Source: Saccopteryx bilineata
Lineage: Eukaryota; Chordata; Mammalia; Chiroptera; Emballonuridae
Direction of reading: 5' to 3'
Length of the DNA stretch: 64,000 bases
Assembly: GCF_036850765.1 (NCBI RefSeq)
Contig: NC_089490.1
Location: 274,550,482-274,614,481 of the forward strand
Part shown: piece by piece, positions 12,340-23,846 of the stretch
Position numbering within the stretch: the first letter of the stretch is position 1
Layout of the letters: each line of letters opens with the position of its first letter
The notes under the pieces: generated by a model
The model's database searches: none
The model's input: only the letters and a program-made list of their open reading frames with translations
Told to the model about the DNA's origin: nothing
Position numbers and translations under genes: made by a program

Positions 12340-14694
12340 GTAGGTGGTCTTGGCCCCAGGTAGGATTCAGATAGATGCGCCTGGTCCAGACAGAACTAGA
12401 TAGACCAGTTCTCATCTTGGGGCTGCTATCTCTTCACCTGGTTTCACTACTTCCCTCTCTTCCTCTTCCTTCACCCCTTCTTCCTCTATCTCTGCCCCCC
12501 CCCATTCAAAACACTAGGAGCTTCAGCAAACCTCAGGGTACTTCATTCCCAGACACGTTCTTCATCTTCTAGATCTTGTCCTTGGACAGACCACCCAGTG
12601 GCATTCACAAGGTCATCACTTAGTTGGTGCTGAGAAGAGGATGAGGGATGAACAAGATACAAGAGTGAGAGTAGGGGACATTCTTCATGCTGACTGTGGG
12701 GTCATGGGGTCGCATCTAACCCCAGAACAGCTGCAGTCAATTCCCAAGAGGCACTTGTGCAACACAGAGCAAGAGGAGAATGCATTATCTTGGAAAAGTC
12801 AGAGGACCTTGTCCATGAACAGTTCTCAGTTGGGGGGGAAGAAATTGCTCATGTAGGGTTTGCTTTAATCAACACCTTGTATCACTGAAGGCCAAGAAGC
12901 CTCCTTATTTGTACTCTTAGGGAACTGCCCTGGCCCTGCTATGCTGGGACTAACAGAAGTTTGGAGAGTTGAGGGTTTTATGCCTGGCAATGGCCCAGTT
13001 GAGGGCTGATACAGCCTGAGGGTGCAGACAGAGCTGCCTCTCTTCCGAGCACAGCCTCCCACACCGAGGAGGGGCACTGGGGCATGTGCAGAGGCTGCCT
13101 GAGGAGTATGTTAGAAGCTTTTTAATCGCCCTGTGCTTGTGCTTCAACTTGGAGGAGGAGGTGTCAGGAAACCCCAGAAGGACATCAGAAAGCTAATATA
13201 TAACAGAATGAGAGCAACACCCCACCGAGTGGGAACGGGTATTGAGAGAGCCCTTCTGTAACCCGAGAGCTATCTGTCTGTGTTTCTGCAGCACCTGTGG
13301 ACAGAAAACCCCTCAATCCCTGGCCCTGAGCTACTCGGGGACAGATAGAGGGTCTCAGTCCAGCTCACATCTGGAATGGTGCCTTAATCAGGATGGGACA
13401 TGAATCAATCAATAAAGGGGTGGCTATGCCAAACAGGCCTTTTAATCCCATTTAGACCCTGTTTCAGTTTGCTACTGAAAAAAAACAAACATGGTTGCTC
13501 ACTGAAGCAAGCCTGCCATGGCTAATGAAGAACACCAGGTTCTCTCACCTGGGACACAGGAACGTCAGTATTGCCCAGAACCAAACCGCACTGTCCTTAG
13601 GAGGCCAAGTGCATAAGAAGGAAGGGACATGAACTGTATAATCTGTGGGCAGTGTCCAGGTGGAAAGTCATTGCTGTGAATATTTAACAGGTGCACATAC
13701 ATCTTACATACACATGCACCCCCACACAGGCCCAGCTTTTCTCAGTCACGGCCGAGCAAGTAACTGAGAGTAGTCTTCCAGCCATCTCCGTATTAGCATC
13801 AGGACACCCACAAAGCATGCCTATAAGCCTTGCCTGAGGGTGGGAGTGTGAGGTCAGAGCCTGGACAGGTGTGGTCATCCAGGATCCTCTACTTGGGCAA
13901 CCTGCAGACACTGCACAATAGATGGAGTCACCCATCGGACTCAGTATCACCCACTCCTCCAGCTCAGGCCAGCAACTCTGGACCCTGGGACCTCTCTCCC
14001 GAGACCCTCTGAGTCTGGCCAGCCCTCTGGCACACCAGTGTTCCTTGTCCCCCTGTGTCTTCCTTATGCAACCTGCAGATGCCGCCTCTGCCCGGCCCTC
14101 CAGTTTGCCGAGAACCCATTCTGCACGTGCCGGGGTGGCCCACAGCAGTGACAGCTCATGCTTGTAGCACACCTCTATGGGGAACAGATGGACTTGCTCC
14201 TCGCATGTGCTTGCTCTCCTCAGCAGAGCATTGGGCTTCCTGGGGAAGATTTGTAAACCTGGCTTTCCCCCACCTGTCCCTGCTTTAGGGTCCCTCTTCA
14301 TACTGCAGTCAGGTGGCATTAGCTCACGGAGCTCTGGGGTTCACGTCATGACTTGTGTGTTAAATTTCAGTGTATCCCAATGTCAGTTACATATCAATAT
14401 TTTGGTATCCCAGTGTAATGGTAACTTCACTATCAGTTCCTTCATGGATTTGATTGCTTTGCCCTTACTAATGCCCCCAAACTCTAGGCCATTATGGCTT
14501 CAAGTTCTTCTTTTCTTTTAATGATAGAGTCTGTAATGCCTTTGAAATGCCAGTCAAGTTCATTGAATGTTTACACGTGTGTAAATGTTCAAGCTGAAAT
14601 AATGAAGAGAGAGCTTGACTTGAAGAATTTGTAAAGGAGACAACCACCACAGAAATATTTTTCACTCACATCTTTCGTTTTCTTTTGTGTTTAG
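12340..14694 (+). other. Intron (2.36 kb)
   Basis: Donor gtaggtgg, acceptor 'ttttcttttgtgtttag'. No repeat family is recognised with confidence inside. A 211-codon minus-strand ORF (13684-14319) overlaps ORFs in other frames on the opposite strand and has no domain or splice evidence, so it is treated as chance. Confidence 0.85.
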
Positions 14695-14919
14695 TGCTCT
14701 GTTACATGTGAAGGGGGAACACAGAAAAGATTCTTAAAATGTGCCGAAAAGTACATTTCTGGGAAGTACCGGGAGCTGAGCTCAAAGAAGTGCCTGCACT
14801 TGCCGCAGCCCGACCTGGAGGTGGAACGCGCCTGCGCCCTGTTTCCCTGCCCCAAGCATCCCTTGTTTGCTGCCGCGGGCCCCCAGCAGGCCAGCTGGTT
14901 TGCCTCACCCTGGTCTCAG
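14695..14919 (+). CDS. ADAMTS16: ADAMTS16-like exon: TSP1 repeat (third visible, atypical)
   Basis: A 225-bp exon of 75 codons, phase 0/0. It begins CSVTCEGGTQKRFLKC, runs through an alkaline KYISGKYRELSSKKC stretch, and ends ASWFASPWSQ, the Trp motif of the next repeat. The position normally held by Gly in the CxxS/TCG O-fucosylation consensus is Glu here (CSVTCE), so this repeat probably escapes efficient POFUT2 modification. I believe this is a family feature rather than damage, because the frame and all cysteines are intact. The acceptor is tgtgtttag and the donor is CAG|gtaggg. Confidence 0.92.
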
Positions 14920-15984
14920 GTAGGGGCCCCGCTTCTGACCTGGGCAGCTGGCTCAGGTGGGGAGTTTCTACTAAGCAGTTCCTGACCCTTCTCTCCCGAA
15001 CGTGCAGGTGCCTGTGTTTTGGGTTTTACCTGTGGCTTTCCAAAGAGGATGGTGTCCAAAAGTAATGGAATCTTTTAGAGCACATGTTCTTTGCTCTAAA
15101 TCGTCTCCCAATTAAGCATTGGAAAATACAATGTTTTGGGTAAAAACTGGGCAGAATTCCCCAGAAATGAGTGAATGAGGAAGAAATTACAAATAAGTAG
15201 GTGGTTGTGAGATTGTACTAGATTTATTACAAATTAAGTGAGAAGAGCATTCAGGACACCCTAGAATTGTCCCATCCTGCCTGAGGCTCAGACTAAGGCA
15301 GTCTACGCCCACAGGATTGTTCTCAGGGCCTTCGGGATCCCACCTCCCTCCTCCTTCCACACTTCTTTCAACTCTACGGAGAACTTCACTGTTAGTATTG
15401 TTAACTCACCCTCCTTCCTCGGACTGTTTTCTGCCTTGGATTCTTGGCAGCCCCTGCACTGCACTCCGTCCCTTCTCTGCCTGTGGCTCTGCTCTTCTGC
15501 CCGTAGTTTCGGATTTCTCCCTGTCCCAGGCCCACACCCTCACTCCTCTGGCTCCTGCTGCTATTTCTGCTCTCGATTCCTTGGAGTTGACCCTCATCAG
15601 AGGGGTGCCAAGGGATGATCCTTCCTAACCCATCCCAGCTGACCAAACCTGGAGCACCTGCACTGTTTGCTTCTTCTCAGGAGGGGGCGCTTTGCGTAAC
15701 CTGACCCTATAGGGAGGGGAAGGGAACATTTTCTGATTTTCTACATTCCTTCTACTTTGCACAGTGGAAGTTCCATCTCTAACTTTCTCCTCCTTTCCGA
15801 AGAGATAAAGGTGGAGAGAGAGTGACGTAGTGTGGGGTGGTCACCAGCTTGTGTGTCCCCTTCTGCCAGGCCCATCTGGCAAGAGCAGAGGGTCCTTGAA
15901 ATTGTACTCTTATTCCTGGAAGGTACTCTTGGATTCTCTACTGGGAGCCTCACTACCATGCACAGCATTAAAGGCAGGACAATG

Positions 15985-16150
15985 GCTAACACCTGCTAGG
16001 AGCCCCTCTCCACCCCACGGCTGGCATTGTGCTAAGCATTGTAAGGTTCTCAACTCATTTATCCTTCCCAGCAGCACTATGATGGAGATAACATTATCAT
16101 CCCATTTCACAGAAGAAGAAACTGAGGCTCAGAGAGTCTAGTGAGAGGCC
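15985..16150 (-). repeat. MIR SINE relic (-)
   Basis: The phrases 'attgtgctaagcattgtaag', 'atcatcccatttcacagaag' and 'aaactgaggctcagagag' are the antisense arrangement of MIR. Moderate divergence indicates an old copy. Confidence 0.85.
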
Positions 16151-17533
16151 GAAGCTGACCCTCTCAGGGGGGGCCATGAGTATCATGTGGTTTCAGCCTA
16201 TAATCACTATGTACCTATCCATGGTCTTGACTGCTTAGCCTGACCCTGGGGTGCCCTCCACTGTCCCACCCCACTCTGGGCAGCACAACACAGACAAAGT
16301 CAGAGCCCATTGTCATCATGGATGCATAGGCAAAATGTTGGCTTCTAAAAGGTAAATTAAAATGATGTCATGCATAGCCACAAACTTCTGGATTCCCACC
16401 TTATAAATGCCTGGTCCTTGGCCAGGATCTCAGAACCATATCAGGGAATGTTTGCCCCAACACCCAAAGTCAAATCCTGAGTTTATCAGCTATACAAGGG
16501 TATCATACCACCAAACTGTCCTGTCATAAGCATCCTCTCAAGGCCCCCAAGCTGGGCCTTTGATTCCAGCAGCTGATCCCAAAGAGCACTGGACTGATGT
16601 ATGTCTTTTTTCACTTCTAAAGGAAGTTTCAAGGGTCTTTATCTCTTTACAAAAATATTTCTCATAAGATCAGTTCAGTGCCTCATGCTATAGAAATGAC
16701 CTAGCTGGCAGCCTATGTCACATTTTTTCCTGCCCCAAATTTGTCCCTGCATGGACAGAGACTGCTTTTCCTGTCCTCTAGTTTGCCCATTCACAAACTC
16801 ATCATGTCAAGCCTTCCCTTGGGCCTGTACTAAGTAGGGGGTGACTTCGAACTCTTAGAACAACCAGTCCATCCCACTAAGAATGGGGGTGCCCAAGGAA
16901 TGTGCTCTACACCCCAAGTTCACCCAGGGAAGAGGCCCTGAGGTTCTATACTAAAAGGAACATGGGTAAAAACATTCTGAAGCAGAGACTCATTCTCATG
17001 CTGGATTCATACTCTGTCCATCCTCCAGCTAGTGACCATCAGTGATCAAGGCTGCCCACTTAAACATGAGCTTCTAGAAAACAGATATGGTCACAAAATA
17101 ACTATCAGGACTGTTTGCCCAAAGATTGCTTTGTGACAGATATTATGCTAAATGTTTTACATGTAAGTTCTGTATATTTGCATATGTGTGTATATATATT
17201 CGTACATTGTATATACGTGTGTGTGTGTGTATGTATGTGTAAAATATAGTTATAGCTTCCTGTTCCTATGAGGGCACCTAGCCCATACTAAGTATTCGGG
17301 GGGTAGCCACTTCTTTTTCTTTTTTAGAGTTCTTTTCTCTCCCAGCACAAAACACACACTTGTCTCAGGGTTTTATGATTCCATTGTCCCTTGATATTGC
17401 ATGCTTTCAAGAGACCCATGTGCAGTGGTTTCATCTTTAAAATCCAAAGACAATGCTTGCTTATTAACCACTTGCTTCCTTCCTGCCTGTTCATGAAAAC
17501 AAAGGCCCATCTCACATGGCTAGTGTGTGACAG

Positions 17534-17537
<4 letters not shown>

Positions 17538-17569
<32 letters not shown>
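17538..17569 (+). repeat. (GT)n microsatellite
   Basis: An uninterrupted GT run of 32 bases inside the large intron. A shorter imperfect GT/AT tract lies at about 17185-17240. Confidence 0.95.
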
Positions 17570-17570
<1 letters not shown>

Positions 17571-18014
17571 TGGTCACCCAAGATGTCCGCTGAGTATGTG
17601 AGCCTGATCAGGTGAGGGTGAAGAGCCCCCAAGAAGGTAGAAGGAATGTGGTCAGGCGAGCTCATTAAAAGTTGTATTTGGTTTTCTTCCCAGTCAGGCT
17701 GCTATGTCCCCAGCCCCACAAAACCTGTAGCTAAGTTATATTTGGGTAAAATTTTGTTAAGGATTGAGAATTCTTGCTATTGACCGGCCAACTGGACAAG
17801 CCACTCCATCAGCAAGGACATCAGTGTTCATTATTAGAAATCAATGCTTTCGAGGGGCAGGTGCTTGCTGAGCATTCCAGCCAGGGTCCATGCACAAAAA
17901 GTGACTGGAAGGTTGAGCCAAATGTCAACTGATGGTCAATGAGGCCAATTTAGTGCCAACAGGAATCCCCAATTTGGGGTGGGGTGAAGAAAGTAACATG
18001 ATTTAGAGCAAAAC

Positions 18015-18078
18015 AGCTCAATTGTGATATAGCAGTGCTGTGGAATAGCTCAATTGTGATACAGCAAGGATGTGAAGG
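18015..18078 (+). repeat. 32-bp tandem duplication
   Basis: Two successive copies start 'agctcaattgtgatatagca' and 'agctcaattgtgatacagca', with a period of 32 bases. The copies diverge after about 20 bases. They sit 220 bp upstream of the CCAAT-box array, an arrangement reminiscent of duplicated enhancers in LTR U3 regions. Confidence 0.75.
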
Positions 18079-18297
18079 CAGCCGGGCAGTGAGGAGGCCT
18101 TGCAGCAGGCCCCTCTCATGCTATACAGCTCTGCTCTCCTCCTCAATGGTCTGCTCCACCCTGCTCTGGTGAGACATCTTCAGTGTTTCAGCTCAGCCAA
18201 GGGCACAGTCTCCACTATTGATAGAAAGGGGAAGTGTGTTCTCTGAGCCAGAGGGGAGCTGGCTTATATACACAGAAGTACCCAACCCTGGTCCCTG

Positions 18298-18465
18298 ATT
18301 GGTCTCTCTTCATGCAGATGAGGATTCCAAATCCTGGCAATTTGATTAGTCTAAAAGGCACTGTCCTGATTGGTTAGAATAGAGCCACTCTGATTGGTCA
18401 AAGCTACACAGCTTTGATTGGATGGGAAAAGCCTCAGTCCTATTGGTTGAAATAAGACTCCAGGA
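18298..18465 (+). promoter_or_regulatory. 24-bp periodic inverted CCAAT-box array
   Basis: Inverted CCAAT boxes (ATTGG) occur at 18298, 18369, 18393, 18417 and 18442, and a decayed copy (ATTAG) at 18345. Spacing is 24, 24, 24 and 25 bases in the second part and 47 (about two units) between the first two. This implies seven 23-25-bp units. A TATA-like 'tttataag' follows at 18471-18478 and another TATATA lies at 18265. NF-Y binds CCAAT boxes, and regular arrays of them occur in some LTR promoters. Whether this is an LTR is inference, because no TG...CA ends could be fixed. Confidence 0.6.
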
Positions 18466-19532
18466 ACTCGTTTATAAGGACTGGTTTAGCTAGCAGAAAC
18501 AGAGTGCATGCAGACAGTACTGCACCAACTTCTCCATGCAGTTTGTGTGGGAGACCACTAGGCTGTGTTTTTAAATTTGAGCCCAGTTAGCCACCAGGGA
18601 TCTTTCTTAGTTAGGTGTCTTGTTTTCTCAAGGTTCACATGGGCAACCTGTTATAACTACATGAGCTTAGTGAGACTGGACCACTGGCCCCTGACTGACC
18701 ATTCTCCCACCACCTGAGCCTCACCTCAGGGGTTTCCTCATCCTCCAGGCCTGAGCCTGTCTCCACCATACATGCTTTATGATCCATCTTTCATTCTTCT
18801 GGATGCAAAATACCTTTCCTGGCATGGAGAAACTTGCCCTCAGAACCTCACAAGAAAACAACCTACTCTGCCCACATCTTGCTTTCAGACTTCTGGACTC
18901 CTCATGAACTTCAGAGTCGTTTCTGTTATTTTAGTTCACCAAATTTGTGATCATTTGTGGCAGCAGCCCCAGGAAACAAACACAAGTGGTTGTATCTTAG
19001 TCCAATTGTGTTTTATTCAAACACTTTCCCCCCAGAAGGGAAGAGCTGTGTCTTAACTTCAGATTCTTCATGGCCCCGTGCTGTGAGGACCACAGGCAGG
19101 TGCAGATAGGAGCTGAATCTGAGAATACTATGGTCCCTGCCTCCACCAGGACTTTTCTAGCAGGAAAAATGTAGCGCTCAAAGGGGAGACCTCAAGGCTC
19201 TGTGCCTCCCAGTCACCTGCTGCCAGGAGTGGCCAGGAGGTGGTGGGGTGCTTGCCCTTCTAGTCTTGGCTTTGCCGGTTGTTCACAGACCAGGGTCGTC
19301 CCGGTTCCGCATGCACTCTCACTCAGGAAGCTGCCCGCACGTACTAACCAACAATCGTCTCACATAAACCCTACTCTGACTGGGAAACTGAAATGAACAA
19401 ATATGACAGAGCTAAAAATCACACATAATTATTGTCTTTAATTCAAAACAAAACAAACAAATATTTATCAGAACCAATTTAATATATCATGGAATCTTTT
19501 TCATTGTTAGCTAAACTTTTACTAGAATAAAG

Positions 19533-19541
19533 TCAGTTCAA
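19533..19541. repeat. Left target-site duplication of SINE
   Basis: The nine bases tcagttcaa are repeated at 19906-19914, directly after the A-rich tail of the SINE. Confidence 0.8.
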
Positions 19542-19905
19542 GGTCCTGGCCGGTTGGCTCAATGGTAGAGCATTGGCCTAGTGTGTGGAAGTCCCGGGCT
19601 TGATTCTCAGCCAGGGCACACAGAGAGACACCCATCTGCTTCTCCACCCCTTCCCCTCTCCTTTCTCTCTGTCTCTCTCTTCCCCTCCCGCAGCCAATGG
19701 AGCAAAATTGGCCTGGGCACTGAGGATGGCTCCACAGCCTCTGCCTCAGGCGCTAGAATGGCTCTGGTTGCAATGAAACAACACCCCAGATGGGCAGAGT
19801 ATCGCCCCCTGGTGTACATGACAGGTAGATCCCGGTTGGGTGCATGCTGCCTCCCCCCTGCTTCTCACTTCAGAAAAATAAAAATAATAATAAAAAATTA
19901 AAAAA
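19542..19905 (+). mobile_element. Rhin-1-like bat SINE (+)
   Basis: The copy begins ggtcctggccggttggctca with a tRNA-like A-box region. It continues with the 'gggcttgattctcagcc' B-box region, a 'ctgcttctccacccc' pyrimidine-rich section, a body with 'gcactgaggatggctcc' and 'tatcgccccctgg', and an A-rich tail (AATAATAATAA). It is full length but diverged from the copy at 31020. A 9-bp target duplication flanks it. ORFs across it are repeat-derived. Confidence 0.9.
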
Positions 19906-20345
19906 TCAGTTCAAAATCCCCTCTAAATTATGCCCCTGTGGTAATTGTATCAGAGCTCTGGTAATGTCTCTGTGAGTTCAGGTTTGGCTATTTATCAACC
20001 AGCTTTCTAAAAGTCATGACATCCAGCCTGGCCACAGCCTTTCCTCTTGTCCCTTGGCCATAATTCCTGATCCCAGGCTCTGAGTCCTGCAGAAATAACC
20101 ATTCCCTCAGACCTTGGGGAGGAAGAGGTACACTTTTCACAGACCTTACGTATTGACCTTGGCTTATGTTCCAGCTCTACCATGGTCTGATTGTCTCCAA
20201 ACCTGACATAGCTTTTGTATTTAGAAATATATGAATCCCTCCCCAAAATGTTTTCAAATTAGGATTTTTTAAATTTAAATTACTGGAGCAAGGGACATTT
20301 GAACTATATCCTTTGCAAGCATTTCCTACTTAAAATGAACAAAAA

Positions 20346-20515
20346 GGCACTGGCCTGTTGGCTCAGTGTTAGAGCTTTGGCCCAGTGGGTGGATGTCCCA
20401 GGCTCAATTCCCAGTCAGGGCACCTGGGAGAAGTGACAATCTGCTTCACTCTTCCCCTTTCTTTCTCTTTCTCTTTCTCTTTCTCTTTCTCTTTCTCTTT
20501 CTCTCTCTCCCTCTT

Positions 20516-20560
<45 letters not shown>

Positions 20561-20792
20561 TCTCTCTCTTCCTCTCCCATATCCATGACTCAATTGGTTC
20601 GAACACATCAGCCCTGGGCACTGAGGATGGCTCCATGGAGCCTCCGCCTCAGGCAGTAAAAATATCTCCGTTGCGAGCATGGCTTCAGATGGGCAGAGTA
20701 TGGCCCCAGACAGGGTTGCCTGATGGGTTCTGGTCAGAGCATATATGGGACTCTATCTCTCTATCTCCTCTCCTTTTACTTGGGAAAAGAAA

Positions 20793-20825
<33 letters not shown>

Positions 20826-20826
20826 G
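20346..20826 (+). mobile_element. Rhin-1-like bat SINE (+) with expanded internal pyrimidine tract
   Basis: The head 'ggcactggcctgttggctca' and body 'gcactgaggatggctccatg' match the SINE at 19542. The central pyrimidine tract has expanded to about 118 bases of CTTT and CT repeats (20456-20573), and the tail is an AAT microsatellite (20792-20824). No clear target duplication was found, so it is an older copy. Serine/leucine-rich ORFs across it are artefacts of the repeat. Confidence 0.85.
20456..20573 (+). repeat. (CTTT)n/(CT)n polypyrimidine tract
   Basis: Runs of tttctc units are followed by CT and CTAT repeats, inside the SINE at 20346-20826. The strand asymmetry (nearly all pyrimidine) could allow triplex formation. 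Confidence 0.9.
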
Positions 20827-23698
20827 AAATTGTCAAAATTATCAATAGCTTCAAATGTTTCCCTTTAATTTTCTTTTGAGAACACAGTCTGTCTAGGGAG
20901 ATGAAGCGACTGATGAGCTAAGGAGTCGAGTGGAGTGGTTTGGGGGCAGGGGTTTTGCCTCCTGTCCCTAGAGAAGCACAAGTGGGAGACAAATAAAGGC
21001 ATCTCCCCAAGACTATCGTCTCTGTCAGTGAGGATGCTGTGGCTCCTACAACCAGTTCCCCACCCTCTAGCTACCAAGCAACTCTACTCAATTTGGAGAC
21101 TCCCAGCAAATTTACAAAGGGGAAAATAATATTCATCAGTATTTAATTTCAACCAAAACAAAACAACCTAAAACCTGTCTGTAAGAGCTTTGACCAGTCT
21201 GAAATGCTCAATCTGTTTGTCTAATAAGTCACTTTTATCATGCACTGCCTGAAGTTTTTATCCGATACGATTCATCTATTATGATCTGAGACTAACTTTT
21301 GGGGAGTGATAACTCTTACAGCTGTGTTTCTCAGAAGCACTTGTACCCAGGACTCTATGCCCTCAGACTGTGGGAAATTGTCAGGCCTTAATGTGTGGCC
21401 AGTGCCTGGCTGAACTTTGCCCCCAGACAGATTTATTCTTGTAACAGTATAAAGATTGTGGTTCTATGTTTGATCTGCAGGGTTTCTGTTAATTGTAATG
21501 GCTTTGCTTATCATCAAATTTAATGGTTTGTCACCTGGTAGGACTGATTTCCATTATATGGGTCATTTGGGTTTAGGGATGGGTGGTTCACATTTTAATT
21601 TGGCCTGGGAATGGCTTAAGTGGGAACACCTGTTAGACTGTCTGACTAAAGGACAACAGTGATCGTCAAGGCAATGCACAAAAAGTTTCAGTCCCTCGAC
21701 AAGATGACGTGTTAAAATGTCTGCAGTCAGGACAGATATGGGCTCTATGGACCGCTGTTCATAAATTTAAATCAAACTGAATTCAGTCCTAAAAGGACAA
21801 AGAAACATGGAACAAGTGGTTTATATTCACCACTCAGAATCTAGTCTCTAACACGGTACCTGCTAAGGGAGCTGAGTGATTTCTACCTGTAAATAAATGA
21901 ATCAACGATGGCAAGAACTAAACCGCATGTTAATTGTTTGGGCACTGTTGATGTGATGACACATAGTGGCCAGGTCTCCTGATTTCTGATTGAGGCAAAA
22001 GGCTCTTAGCAAGAATGGAATTTCTCCCTAGCTGCTGATTATGAAGGAAATTCAACTCCTGAGGGGGAGGACTTGTGGACACTTGCAGGGCTGGACGTGA
22101 CTAAGGCAGTCTGGAACAGATGAAGATGTCTTAATGTCTTATTTGCTTCATCAGTAAAAATAAAGGCCTTTCTAAGTAAGAGGCAACAAACACTTTTTTT
22201 TAGATCAATAAGAATACCTCTTCGGAAATCACTGGTTCAGGCAGAAACCCTAATAGTGTTCTGATTAGGAGGTGAAGTCAAGGGGTATTTATGATAATGG
22301 GAAGAGGAACAATGACATCAATCAAAAGAAGGCATTTTTATTGGTGCAGATACCGTAACATAATGACAATAATTCTAAATAACGTTTTAATTTTCACACC
22401 AGTAGTATACAATCTATTGGTCTAAATATCTGTTTCTTGTTACCTTCGCAAAGAATTCCTCGGGACACAGAGGTGCTTCAAGCCCATTCCAAGGGTTATT
22501 TTGTCCCTTATTTAACATTCCACAGTTTGAGACATAAACATGCAAGGCAGTTGCTCTGGCATGGCAGCTCCAGCTCCATTTTGGTGTGGCTCTGTTTCTT
22601 TATTTATTTTGACAGTCCCTACCAGCAGGGGCTTTAAAAAGCCACTCAGCAAGTCTCTGATTGCAGCAGGTCATGAGTGAAGAGAGCAGCAGGGATGCAC
22701 CTGGCTGCTCACTTCCAGGCCAGTGTCTGCTGTGCACCAGCCCTGGGCTGCTGCCTTAATGCATTCCACTGGGGTTCGGATGCACTCTCCTCTAAGTCTG
22801 GCAAGCATCCTGAGTCTTGATGTTCCCAGTACTGAACAGCTTCATTTTTGCATTTTAAAGCAGCCGCTTAGCTTACCCACCATGCACTGGGACTTCTAAT
22901 CCTATCTTCCTGCAGGTGCTCCTTAATTGCCTACATTCTTAACATTTTTGAACCAGTGGCCTAGTTTAAGCACAGTTAACATAATTCAGTCTAAAGTTTG
23001 AGTTGCTTTCTTTTGGACAGATGGATTGCTGCAGTTTGGGGTTCCCCTGCTTTCTGATCACTGCTCTCCTGATTTCTTACACAGTAGATTTCAGATGACC
23101 CACTCGTATGTTCTGGGTGTGCACCTGGCCAGCTAGAGGAAGGTTCTCTAGCCATGTTGCTGCATTCTCTAGCTCTGGGATCGGTCTGTCTTAGGCTCCG
23201 GAGCCTCGGTGTCCAAGAACAACACCACTGGGAGGATGTGCATGTTGTAGCAAAATAAAGCCAGAAAAGTGGTACTGCCACTTCCAGGCGTCCAGAGTCC
23301 ATGAACTTGGGGTCTAGAAGGATTTAGTCTTATCAAGTCTCTGTGGGAGTTGGCTTGTCAGGAGCACCAAAGGGATGGCTTGGGGATAGCATCCGTGAAG
23401 GGCACTGTTTCCTTCCTGCCAGGCCCACAGCCCAGACAGGTCCAGGGAATAATGCTCTATCCCCAGATGTGTGCCCGTTTCTTAGTGTCCATCAGCCCAC
23501 GGATGACTCAAGCACATTTTGAACTTCTGGGTACCTCTCCCCTTTGTTCCTACCTGGATTAATCCAGAATCTGGTCAGCCACCCACGATCATAGAGAGAG
23601 ATCACCTTAAGGAGTCTGGGTGGAGGGGACACTGAGAAGAGAGGAGTGCTCTGAAACTGGAGCACCCCTGGTGACTGTCACGTGTGTGTTTCTCTCAG

Positions 23699-23846
23699 TG
23701 CACGGCCAGTTGTGGCGGCGGCGTGAAGACCAGGTCTGTGCAGTGCCGGGCCGGGGGCCGGCCGGCCTCGGGCTGCTTTATCCACCAGAAGCCTGAAGCC
23801 TCCCTGGCCTGCAACACTCACTTCTGCCCTGTCACAGAGAAGAAAG
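23699..23846 (+). CDS. ADAMTS16: ADAMTS16-like exon: TSP1 repeat (fourth visible)
   Basis: A 148-bp exon, phase 0 at the start and phase 1 at the end. It reads CTASCGGGVKTRSVQC, then RAGGRPASGCFIHQKP and NTHFCPVTEKK, completing the last thrombospondin repeat before the PLAC module. CTASCG fits the O-fucosylation motif. The acceptor is tttctctcag and the donor is AAG|gtgagt with one base of the next codon left over. The next exon supplies the other two bases, giving Asp. No frame damage is visible. Confidence 0.92.

Larger units (their letters stand above)
14920..23698 (+). other. Large intron (8.8 kb)
   Basis: Bounded by donor gtaggggc and acceptor 'gtgtgtttctctcag'. It holds a MIR relic, a GT microsatellite, an unusual 24-bp CCAAT-box array and two bat SINEs, listed separately. 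The stretches 16150-17210 and 20840-23690 contain nothing else that I recognise. Confidence 0.9.

Noticed and set aside
13684..14319. Minus-strand ORF of 211 residues as a gene
   Set aside because: It lies inside an ADAMTS16-like intron, overlaps several open frames on the other strand, and has no recognisable motif or splice context.
20366..20868. Serine/leucine-rich ORFs as secreted proteins
   Set aside because: They translate the polypyrimidine tract of a SINE.
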